Source: Bacillota bacterium (GTDB taxonomy: Bacteria; Sysuimicrobiota; Sysuimicrobiia; Sysuimicrobiales; Segetimicrobiaceae). From it: DNA of 64,000 nt. Below the pieces are notes generated by a model. That model did no database searches. It was not told the DNA's origin and saw only the letters and a program-made list of their open reading frames with translations. The position numbers and the translations under genes are program-made. The first letter of the stretch is position 1. Each line of letters opens with the position of its first letter. The stretch spans positions 32,242 to 96,241 of the forward strand of contig JAJPJL010000003.1 in NCBI GenBank assembly GCA_021324255.1, given 5' to 3'. This document shows, piece after piece, positions 26,346-33,262 of this stretch.

Positions 26346-27234
26346 CGGGCGTCCGTTCCCGGAGCGTGCGGACGACGTGCTCGGCGTAACGCTGCGCGGC
26401 GTCGATGCCCTGCGTGCGCCACAAGCCGCCGAAGCCGCCGAACGCGCTCACCTCGTACGCGAGATAGCCGTGCGGCCCTTCCACCAGATCCACGCACGTG
26501 AACGTCAACCCGAACACGGCGGCCGCCCGAACGGCGAAGTCCCGCATCGCCGGGGTGACCGGACACGGTTCGTAATGGCCGCCGGCCGCGGTGGTCGTCA
26601 GCCAGGCATCGGTGCGCGCCACGCGGTAGTACGCCCCGAGCACCTCGCGGGCCAGGACGACCACGCCGATATCCCGGCCGGCGTGCGGCACGTACTCCTG
26701 GACGTAAAAGGGCATGCGCCACTGCCGCTGCCAGCGCCGGAGCGCCAGGCGGAGGGGCGCTCCGCCGGCGAGCATCAACATGCCGCTTCCCTTGGACGTG
26801 AACAGCGGCTTGACGACCGCACGGCCCCACCGCCGGATCGCCGCCGCCGCCTCCGCGACACTCTCCGTCACGATCGTCCGGGGCAGCGGGATGCCCGCCT
26901 CGCTCAGGCGCTCCGTCATGCGGTAACGGTCCTGGACCTCCGCGACCGCCGGCGCCGGGCTGAAGACGCGAACGCCGCGCGCCTCGAGCTGGATCAGCAG
27001 GTGCACCCGGCTCGGCGCCATCGGATCCGTCGTGGAGCCCAGCTTCTTGACGACCACCGCATCGAGGTCGCCGAGATCGACGCCCGCATGCCGCACCGCG
27101 CCACCCGGCAGCTCGACGGCGCAGTCCGCGGCCGAAAACACGAGCGTCTCGCAGCCGCACTGCTCCAGGGCCTGCCTGAGATGCTCGGTGGACCACGCCC
27201 CCGGAATGCCGGCGACGCCGACCCGCAGCGTCAC
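26305..27234 (-). CDS. ATP-grasp enzyme (GAK system)
   Basis: 309 residues from GTG 27234, which overlaps the preceding stop as GTGA. The N-terminal pre-ATP domain is 'LRVGVAGIPGAWSTEHLRQAL'. ATP-binding elements are 'RAVVKPLFTSKGSGMLML' and 'FYVQEYVPHAGRDIGVVVL'. The metal-binding strand is 'FTCVDLVEGPHGYLAYEVSAFGGFGGLW'. RimK-type ligases normally have EVN in that last motif; here it is EVS, so one metal ligand differs. By family it should form an amide, ester or phosphoryl-linked product using ATP, but acceptor and donor are unknown. The setting between a PhoU-kinase fusion and HprK-related kinase B fits the GAK set. Confidence 0.85.
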   Translation of the reverse strand: MTLRVGVAGIPGAWSTEHLRQALEQCGCETLVFSAADCAVELPGGAVRHAGVDLGDLDAVVVKKLGSTTDPMAPSRVHLLIQLEARGVRVFSPAPAVAEVQDRYRMTERLSEAGIPLPRTIVTESVAEAAAAIRRWGRAVVKPLFTSKGSGMLMLAGGAPLRLALRRWQRQWRMPFYVQEYVPHAGRDIGVVVLAREVLGAYYRVARTDAWLTTTAAGGHYEPCPVTPAMRDFAVRAAAVFGLTFTCVDLVEGPHGYLAYEVSAFGGFGGLWRTQGIDAAQRYAEHVVRTLRERTPDERTGIDHPRVPA

Positions 27235-28817
27235 GACGCGGCCACCGCCTGCTGCAGCAACGCCACACCCCGCCGCAGCAAGCCCTCGGCATGGTCGGGG
27301 TCGATGACGACCCGCACGGACGTCACGCACGACCGCGCGATGCTGAGGAGCAGCCGGCGCTCGAATGCGCGGTCGCCGTGCGCGGCGCCGAACTCCCGGG
27401 CGAACCGTTCGACGGCCGCATCGATCGCCGCGACGTCCTCCCGGACCGCCGGGGCGAGGTCGGGCCGGCGCTCCATGGAGAGCACAAACACGCTCACGTC
27501 CTGGAGGTAGTCGCCGAGCCGCGAGCGATGCACGTCGATGAACTTGATCTGTCCCGTCCGCTCGTTGTAGAGTACGTTGTTGGCGTTGAAGTCGCCGTGG
27601 AGCCAGACGGAGAACGGCGGTACGAGGGTCGGCTCCACGGCCTCCGCGCGCCGCAGCAGGTCGGCGAACGACGCGGGGCCGTCCGGCAGCGCGATCTGCC
27701 ACTCCAGGTAGGGCCGCAGCTCGGGGTGCAGCGCAAACGCCTCCGGCAGGCGGCGCAGGATCTGCGCGACGTAATCGACGGCGGGGGGCGTCCGGACAAG
27801 CGTGCTGTCCCACACCTGGCGCACGGCCGCAAGCACGCGCTCGGTCGCACGCAGCTTGGCGTCGCGCGGGGCATCGGACAGGTACAGCTCGGAGAGGAGC
27901 GCGCTGTCGACGAACTCGCGCAGCAGCGCCTGCCGGTCCCCGACCGTGACCGATCCAAGAATGCGGGGCGTGAGCCCGCCGGCGATCTGCTCCCACGCCC
28001 GGAGCTTTTCGGTCTCCTCCTGGATCTTGCGCCGGGTTCCCTCCTTGTAGAGTACGTCGCCCTCGCGGCCGGAGATCCGCGCCACCACCGCGCCGCTCAC
28101 CCCGTCCCAGTACGGGCGAAACTCCACGTCGGGCCGCGTGCCCTCGGGAAGCAGCAGGTCGAGCTGCTGATACTGGGAGAACTTCAAGCGACGACGGGTC
28201 AGCAGGAAGATCACCTGCTCGCCGATATTGAGCGCGTAGTCGGCCACCTTTTCCAGATACTTCATGACCGCCAAACAGTGCAGCACGTACGGGACGGCGG
28301 CGGGGTCGGTCTGAATGCGCCGGCGCGCCTCGCCGAGATAGCGGACGTAGTGCCTGTCCAGCTCCGACTCGCGCAGGCAGGCGCCGCGGGCCTTCTCCAG
28401 GTCGCGGGCGTTGAACGCGTCGACCACCTCCGCGACCGCGGTCACCGCGCACCGCTCGAGCTCGTCAAAGGTAAACTCGATGCGGGGAATCGCTTCGCGG
28501 ACCAGCAGCCGGACACGCTTCGCGATGTGCGTCCCCGCGTCGCCGATCCGCTCGAGGTTGAGCGCGATCTTCACGGTGGCGCGAACGGCACGGAGCCCGT
28601 CCGCGGACAAACCGCCCGTCGCGGCGAGGGCGAAGCATCGTTCCTCGAGCTCCACGTTGAGATGGTCGACCGCGTCGTCGCGCTCGATGATCTCCTCGGC
28701 CAGCGCCAAATCGCGGCGCGCGTAGCACCGCAACGCCCGTTCGAGCTGGTCGACCGCCAGCCGCCCGAGCTTGGTGACCTCGCCCCGCACGCCGGTCAGC
28801 AGGCTATCGGTGGCCAT
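27231..28817 (-). CDS. PhoU-like domain fused to an aminoglycoside-phosphotransferase-like kinase
   Basis: 528 residues from ATG 28817, preferred for the GGAAAGG five bases upstream; ATG 28835 in frame is the alternative. Residues ~1-225 form a double three-helix PhoU-type bundle, with 'ERDDAVDHLNVELEERCFAL', 'TVKIALNLERIGDAGTHIAKRV' and 'VLHCLAVMKYLEKVADYALNIGEQ' giving the E/D-xxxD metal-binding repeats. Residues ~250-520 are a kinase-like fold: ATP Lys in 'GDVLYKEGTRRK', catalytic 'WLHGDFNANNVLYN' (HGDxxxxN) and metal Asp in 'KFIDVHRSRLGDYLQD'. PhoU bundles sense phosphate status at membrane PstB; this fusion would link such a sensor to phosphoryl transfer (inference). Confidence 0.85.
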   Translation of the reverse strand: MATDSLLTGVRGEVTKLGRLAVDQLERALRCYARRDLALAEEIIERDDAVDHLNVELEERCFALAATGGLSADGLRAVRATVKIALNLERIGDAGTHIAKRVRLLVREAIPRIEFTFDELERCAVTAVAEVVDAFNARDLEKARGACLRESELDRHYVRYLGEARRRIQTDPAAVPYVLHCLAVMKYLEKVADYALNIGEQVIFLLTRRRLKFSQYQQLDLLLPEGTRPDVEFRPYWDGVSGAVVARISGREGDVLYKEGTRRKIQEETEKLRAWEQIAGGLTPRILGSVTVGDRQALLREFVDSALLSELYLSDAPRDAKLRATERVLAAVRQVWDSTLVRTPPAVDYVAQILRRLPEAFALHPELRPYLEWQIALPDGPASFADLLRRAEAVEPTLVPPFSVWLHGDFNANNVLYNERTGQIKFIDVHRSRLGDYLQDVSVFVLSMERRPDLAPAVREDVAAIDAAVERFAREFGAAHGDRAFERRLLLSIARSCVTSVRVVIDPDHAEGLLRRGVALLQQAVAAS

Positions 28818-28921
28818 GATGGCCTTTCCGGGCATCCTCGGCCGTCACCGGCCGGATGCGTACGGTGTGCGGCCGGTCCACGGGCGGTTCGTCTCGTCGA
28901 AATGCGCGGGACCTTGGACGG

Positions 28922-29254
28922 TTACTGCGGCGCCGATGCGCCCGCGGACTGCCGGCCCCCTTCGTCCCTGGGATCGACGGTGATCTCGAGGGCCTCCGCC
29001 GCCGAGGCGTACTCCGGTTTCCACGAGAGCTCCATGGCGATGCTGCCCGCCGACTTCTCGGGCTTACCCTCGGCCTCGATCTCGAATGCGAGCATCGCGG
29101 TCGGCTCGAGCCGGACGCCGCGCTCCCCGGCCGTGAAGCCGATGACGCCGCGCCGCAACCCGTCCGCGATCCTCACGAGGTAGTCCGCTACCTGGGACGC
29201 CCCGAGCGTGGCCGAAAACTCGAACGTGCCGCCTTTGTCCTCGCGCTTGGCCAT
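28922..29254 (-). CDS. Amphi-Trp domain-containing protein (GAK system)
   Basis: 110 residues, ATG 29254 behind a strong GGGGGAGG. Core: 'FEFSATLGASQVADYLVRIADGLRRGVIGF', 'RLEPTAMLAFEIEAEG' and 'IAMELSWKPEY', where the conserved Trp ends an amphipathic strand. This pattern matches the amphi-Trp family, a small domain of unknown function that marks GAK loci. A Pro/Gly/Ala-rich tail of about 25 residues follows. It is 104 bases from the PhoU-kinase gene on the same strand, and could be the protein acted on by the adjacent ATP-dependent enzymes (inference only). Confidence 0.85.
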   Translation of the reverse strand: MAKREDKGGTFEFSATLGASQVADYLVRIADGLRRGVIGFTAGERGVRLEPTAMLAFEIEAEGKPEKSAGSIAMELSWKPEYASAAEALEITVDPRDEGGRQSAGASAPQ

Positions 29255-29290
29255 ATGCCTCCCCCTTTGGGCGCGCCTCGACGCCGGCTG

Positions 29291-29533
29291 TCAGGACGAG
29301 GTCGTGACGCTCAGCGGGACGCGCCAGTGGAGCCCGATGTGCATGGCCCCGCCGGTACCGTCTTCTTCGGCGCGAATCTCCAGGCGAATTACCTGTCCGA
29401 GGCGATAGGCGTGTCGTTCCTCGCTCGAGCGGATAACGACCGTGCCGTGCATCAGTCCCAACGAGAGCTGATTCATCAATCCGGCGGCCTCCACACACGG
29501 CATCGCTACCGTCGCCTTGAGCGGTCTCGCCAT
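29291..29533 (-). CDS. Second, divergent amphi-Trp-like small protein
   Basis: 80 residues from ATG 29533, behind GGGAGAG; the open frame upstream of it lacks support. The pattern follows the amphi-Trp protein next to it: an N-terminal helix with 'EAAGLMNQLSLGLMHGTVVI', a strand 'GQVIRLEIRAEEDG', and a final 'MHIGLHWRVP' whose Trp corresponds to the SWKPE Trp. Sequence is otherwise strongly diverged and the domain is minimal. It lies 36 bases before the recognisable amphi-Trp gene, so the two probably arose by duplication and may work as a pair. Assignment rests on pattern only. Confidence 0.68.
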   Translation of the reverse strand: MARPLKATVAMPCVEAAGLMNQLSLGLMHGTVVIRSSEERHAYRLGQVIRLEIRAEEDGTGGAMHIGLHWRVPLSVTTSS

Positions 29534-29650
29534 GCGGTCACTCTCCCGGATGCGTCTTGGGGCTCGGGGTACGCCCACCCTCGCCTACCGCCGTCGCCTA
29601 TGCGCCGCATGGCACCGGCGGCCGCGAGGGCCGCTCGATCGCATCTCTTG

Positions 29651-30478
29651 CTATCGCGTCTGACCGGCCGCCCCGGAGAAGCCAGCGGCGGCGCGGCGGG
29701 ACGAACGGGCATGCCCCCCCGGCAGGGCGGCCCGCTCGCGCTGCGTCTTTGCGATCCGCTTGTACGCGCCGCTGATCTGGACGGCCAGGGGACCGTACGG
29801 CTGGCTCGCGACGGATGCGAGACCGTCGCGAATCGCCGATGTCACGGACGCCTGCGTGATCTCGTCGATCGGCAGCACCGTCGTCTTGATCCCTACCTGC
29901 GCCCAGAAATGCGCGTCGCTGCCGCCCATGATAGGCAGACCGAGCCGCGTCGCCTCGGCGCCCACTCGATCGTCCATGGTGAAATCCTTGCCGTTCAACT
30001 CGAGCGCGTCGAGGGCGGCCAGCCGCGGCAGGCCGACCTTCGCCAGCTCCTTGCCCGGCCGAAACATGTGCGCCCCCGCCACGAACCCCCCGGCGTGCCG
30101 CACCGCGGCAATCGCCTCGTCGAACGGCGCCCTGTAGCCGGCCGTGGCAGGACGGGCGAGCGTGGCGTCGAGCGCCTCAAGCTGTCTCACGGTGCCCAGC
30201 ACGATCAGGTCGCACCCCTCCAGGATGCTGAGCTCGGCGCCGCTGAGGAGCCGGAACCCATCGGGCCCCTCGTAGACGCCGTCCGCATCGCTGTAGCGGA
30301 ACTCGCGCCGGAGTGCTTCGTGGATGCGCCAGTAGTCCGCGGCATGAAAGTGCTCCACCAGGGCGACGCCGTCGAGCCCCAGGCGCTTCGCCTGCGCGAT
30401 GTGCTGCCACACCGCGCGGGGAGCGAACGGAAAGGACTTCGAGAGCTTGGCGTGGGTATGCAGGTCGATCCGTTTCAT
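29651..30478 (-). CDS. PHP-domain metal-dependent phosphoesterase
   Basis: 275 residues. 'RIDLHTHAKLSKS' gives the HxH motif, 'GVALVEHFHAADY' and 'LLSGAELSILEG' the Glu/His ligands, 'GGFVAGAHMFRPG' and 'IMGGSDAHFWAQVG' the later motifs of PHP phosphoesterases such as histidinol-phosphatase or the RNase AM/YciV group. The C-terminal 30 residues are Arg/Ala-rich. It is the first gene of the minus-strand run that includes the amphi-Trp, PhoU-kinase, ATP-grasp and HprK-B genes, 118 bases before the first of them. A phosphate-type promoter lies about 115 bases upstream, so it may remove a phosphoryl group added by the kinases (inference). Confidence 0.85.
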   Translation of the reverse strand: MKRIDLHTHAKLSKSFPFAPRAVWQHIAQAKRLGLDGVALVEHFHAADYWRIHEALRREFRYSDADGVYEGPDGFRLLSGAELSILEGCDLIVLGTVRQLEALDATLARPATAGYRAPFDEAIAAVRHAGGFVAGAHMFRPGKELAKVGLPRLAALDALELNGKDFTMDDRVGAEATRLGLPIMGGSDAHFWAQVGIKTTVLPIDEITQASVTSAIRDGLASVASQPYGPLAVQISGAYKRIAKTQRERAALPGGHARSSRRAAAGFSGAAGQTR

Positions 30479-30594
30479 CGTCGCGTCTCCCGGAGATGCT
30501 GCGAGTGTGCGGCGTCCGTCCCGACTCGAGCACAGGTCCGTTGTGAGCCGTCTCCATGGCCGTCCACACGAGCGTTTTCATCCCTCCGGCTCAA

Positions 30595-30659
30595 ACTCTA
30601 TCCGCCAGTGTTTAACCGGGCAAGATACGAACCAAAACCGAGGGCAAAGATACTGTTAA
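30595..30659 (-). promoter_or_regulatory. Candidate phosphate-regulated promoter for the PHP/GAK operon
   Basis: On the minus strand a TTAAC at 30659-30655 and a TTAAA at 30615-30611 are 44 bases apart (4 x 11). The latter is followed by exactly 10 bases and then TAGAGT at 30600-30595. That is the same TTAAC-N10-TANNNT layout as the pst and pho promoters in this window. The intermediate 11-base positions are T-rich but not good matches, so this is the weakest member of the set. Confidence 0.5.
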
Positions 30660-30697
30660 CGAAAGGTTATGAATCGTGATGGCGTTGTGCGCAGACG

Positions 30698-30976
30698 CTA
30701 CCCTTCGGGCGTCCACACGACCACCAGCGCCTCCGGCATGCCGCTGCGCGTTCGCAGCCAGTCATGGACGGCCGGCGGCCAGGTGTGGTCGATCTCGTGC
30801 ATGAGCTTGCCCACCTGATAGACATCGCCCCAACGGCCCTTGACCCGGACGTGGCCGTGGGGCTTCAGCTTTTGACTGGTCGAAAACCACTCCCGAACGG
30901 CGTCCGGGGCGCTGATGGTGGAGTTCGCGGCGTAGTAGAACATGAACGCTGTCCGAGCAGGAATCGTCGTGGCCAT
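30698..30976 (-). CDS. Hypothetical protein, 92 residues
   Basis: The translation is MATTIPARTAFMFYYAANST..., with well-mixed composition including 'HGHVRVKGRWGDVYQVGKLMHEIDHTW' and 'GMPEALVVVWTPEG'. The low bias towards Arg/Ala and the natural Trp, Tyr and Phe content argue that it is a real protein, unlike the shadow frames around it. No family is recognised, and there is no signal peptide or membrane segment. It lies upstream of the GAK operon promoter on the same strand and is probably a separate unit. Confidence 0.6.
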   Translation of the reverse strand: MATTIPARTAFMFYYAANSTISAPDAVREWFSTSQKLKPHGHVRVKGRWGDVYQVGKLMHEIDHTWPPAVHDWLRTRSGMPEALVVVWTPEG

Positions 30977-31231
30977 CCCCCGGTCCCCCGGCGCACCGCC
31001 TCACTGCCCGTTGTGTGCCCAGGGGACGGGGAGGTTAGTCGCTCGGCTATCCCTCAGAGACAGTTCAGCCGGCGCTGCATCGCGCCGGGTCCCGGCGGAC
31101 CGCACAGCCTGACGATCGCCCGATCCGCGTGACGGACCCGCGCAGCCGGGAGGGAAACCGCGACCGGCCCAAGTACCCTAAGCGCGGGCCGGGCGCGCCG
31201 CGCACCGGCGCAACGGGCTCCGGGAGGCGAC

Positions 31232-33139
31232 ATGGAGGTCGTCAATCCGATCGTCAGTCGCTGGCAGCGCGAGGCCCGGGACGATCTCGAAGGGTTCTGG
31301 GGCCGGGCCGCCGAGCAGCTGCCGTGGTTCCGCGCATGGGATCGCGTGTTTGAGTGGACGTTCCCGACGTTCCGGTGGTACCGGGGCGGCCTCACGAACC
31401 TGTCGTTCAACTGCCTGGACCATCACGTGGCCCACGGCCGGGCCGGCCACGCCGCCCTCGTCTACGCGAACGAGCGGGGCGAGCGGCAAGTGTACACCTA
31501 CGCGCAGTTGCGCCGTGAGGTGATGCGCGCCGCGGCGGCGCTCCAGGGCATGGGCATCGGGAAGGGCGACCGGGTGACGATCTACATGCCGACCTGTCCC
31601 GAGGCGATCGTGCTGATGCTCGCGGCCGTGCGCATCGGGGCCATTCACTCGGTCGTCTACGCCGGGTTCGGCGCGGGCGCGCTGGCGGACCGCATCCGTG
31701 CGAGCGGCTCACGGGTCCTCTTCGCCGCCGACGCCACGTTCCGGAAGGGACGGGAGGTCCCGCTCAAGGGCATCGTCGACAGCGCCGCCGATGCCGCGGG
31801 CGGGTGCGTGGAGCGCGTCGTCGTGCTGCCGCGGGCCGCGGATCCCCCGCCGGTTCGGCGCGATCGCGACATGTTGTGGCCGGAGTTCCTCGCCCGGGCC
31901 TCGGGTCACAGCGGCGCCTGGGTACAGATGGAGGCCAATGAACCCGCCTACATCCTGGCCACCTCCGGCACGACGGCGACGCCGAAGCTGACCGTGCACG
32001 TCCACGGCGGCTACCAGGTGCACGTCCACAGCATGGCGCGCTGGTGCTACGGGCTCCGGCCACAGGATGTGTGGTGGTCGACGTCCGACATCGGATGGGT
32101 GGTTGGGCACAGCTACATCGTGTACGCGCCGCTCCTCGTCGGCTGCACGACGGTTGCCTACGAGGGGGCGATCGATCACCCGGGCCCGGAAACGCCGTGG
32201 CGGATCGCGGAGGAGTACGGCGTCACTGGGATCTTCACGTCGCCGACCGCCGTCCGGATGCTCATGCGCTACGGCGAAGCGCCGGCGGGCCCGTATGACC
32301 TCTCCGCCCTCGAGCGCGTCGTGTGCGCCGGCGAGGTGTTGAACGCGCCGGCGTGGGAGTGGCTCCAAAAGGGCCTGCTCCGCGACCGCGTCCCGGTGCT
32401 GGATCACATGTGGCAGACGGAGACGGGCGGGCCGGTGTTCGGCAACCCGTACGGGCTGTCCATGCTGCCGATCAAGCCCGGCTCGGCCGGGGTGGCCCTG
32501 CCGGGCATCGAGGCCGCCGTGGTTGCGCCCGACGGCACGCCGTGCGGGCCCGGCGAGAAGGGCACGATGGTGCTCCGCCGGCCGTTCCCCGGGCTCATCC
32601 AGACGCTGTGGAATGAGCCCGACCGCTACGCCCGCGACTACTGGCAACGGATCCCGGGAGTCTACTCTACGGGCGACTCCGCCCACATGGACGAGGACGG
32701 GTACGTGTGGTTCGCCGGCCGCGCGGACGAGATCATCAAGATCTCCGCGCACCGCATCGGGACGATCGAGGTGGAGACGGCGCTGCTCAAGCACCCGGCC
32801 GTCGCGGAGGCGGCCGTCACCGGCCGGCCCGATCCGGTGCGGGGCGAGGTGATCGCCGCGTTTGTCGTCCTCAAGATCGGCCACGATCCGTCGGAGACGC
32901 TGCGCGGCGAGATCCTGGCGACGGCGCGCGCCGAGCTCGGACCCGTCGCCGTCATCGCCGAGCTGAACTTCGTCCGCCTCGTGCCGAAGACGCGCAGCGG
33001 AAAGATCATGCGCCGGGTGCTCCGCGCGATCGTCCTGGGACGGGATCCCGGCGACGTCTCGACGATCGAGGACGAGGGATCGATCGAGGAGGCCCGCGAG
33101 GCCTGGCGGCACCTCAAGGCCGAGATCGGCGGCGGCTAG
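31232..33139 (+). CDS. Acetyl-CoA synthetase-like AMP-forming acyl-CoA ligase
   Basis: 635 residues, close to Acs/PrpE length. The N-terminal ACAS_N region is 'EGFWGRAAEQLPWFRAWDRVFEW'. The nucleotide loop is 'ILATSGTTATPKLTVHVHGGYQ', where GK of the usual TSGTTGKPK is AT. 'WWSTSDIGWVVGHSYIVYAPL' is the Acs-type A5 region. The hinge is 'YSTGDSAHMDEDGYVWFAGRADEIIKISAHRIGTIEVETALL', and the regulatory Lys is in 'PKTRSGKIMRRVLRAI'. It activates acetate, propionate or a similar short acid to the CoA thioester. It stands alone with a weak ribosome site (GGGAGG overlapping the approach to ATG). Confidence 0.88.
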   Translation: MEVVNPIVSRWQREARDDLEGFWGRAAEQLPWFRAWDRVFEWTFPTFRWYRGGLTNLSFNCLDHHVAHGRAGHAALVYANERGERQVYTYAQLRREVMRAAAALQGMGIGKGDRVTIYMPTCPEAIVLMLAAVRIGAIHSVVYAGFGAGALADRIRASGSRVLFAADATFRKGREVPLKGIVDSAADAAGGCVERVVVLPRAADPPPVRRDRDMLWPEFLARASGHSGAWVQMEANEPAYILATSGTTATPKLTVHVHGGYQVHVHSMARWCYGLRPQDVWWSTSDIGWVVGHSYIVYAPLLVGCTTVAYEGAIDHPGPETPWRIAEEYGVTGIFTSPTAVRMLMRYGEAPAGPYDLSALERVVCAGEVLNAPAWEWLQKGLLRDRVPVLDHMWQTETGGPVFGNPYGLSMLPIKPGSAGVALPGIEAAVVAPDGTPCGPGEKGTMVLRRPFPGLIQTLWNEPDRYARDYWQRIPGVYSTGDSAHMDEDGYVWFAGRADEIIKISAHRIGTIEVETALLKHPAVAEAAVTGRPDPVRGEVIAAFVVLKIGHDPSETLRGEILATARAELGPVAVIAELNFVRLVPKTRSGKIMRRVLRAIVLGRDPGDVSTIEDEGSIEEAREAWRHLKAEIGGG

Positions 33140-33223
33140 CGCGCCGGGCATGTGCTAAACTTTGCACGGGCACCACGCTCGTCACCCCATCGGATGACGG
33201 CACTCCGGCCCGCGGAGGAACGG

Positions 33224-33262
33224 ATGCGGCGTTCCATGGCGCGCGGGGCTGCGCGCCCATGA
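33224..33262 (+). CDS. Possible 12-residue leader peptide translationally coupled to uppP
   Basis: A GGAGG at 33214-33218 sits five bases before ATG 33224. The frame reads MRRSMARGAARP and stops at TGA 33260-33262, which overlaps the uppP ATG (33259-33261) as ATGA. The uppP start has no ribosome site of its own, whereas this tiny frame has the best one in the region. The arrangement suggests that ribosomes terminating here re-initiate on uppP. It is Arg-rich, which could make it sensitive to translation rate. Confidence 0.45.
   Translation: MRRSMARGAARP

Noticed and set aside
30177..30581. Frame beginning MKTLVWTAM immediately after the predicted GAK promoter
   Set aside because: The GGAGGG touches the ATG, leaving no spacer, and most of the frame overlaps the PHP gene in another frame with shadow composition. 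A very short leaderless peptide cannot be excluded but is unsupported.
30611..30632. Plus-strand TTAAC at 30612 with a TACGAA-like element
   Set aside because: The spacing is 9 rather than 10 bases, the -10 is poor, and no plus-strand gene follows until 31232; it is better read as part of the minus-strand site.
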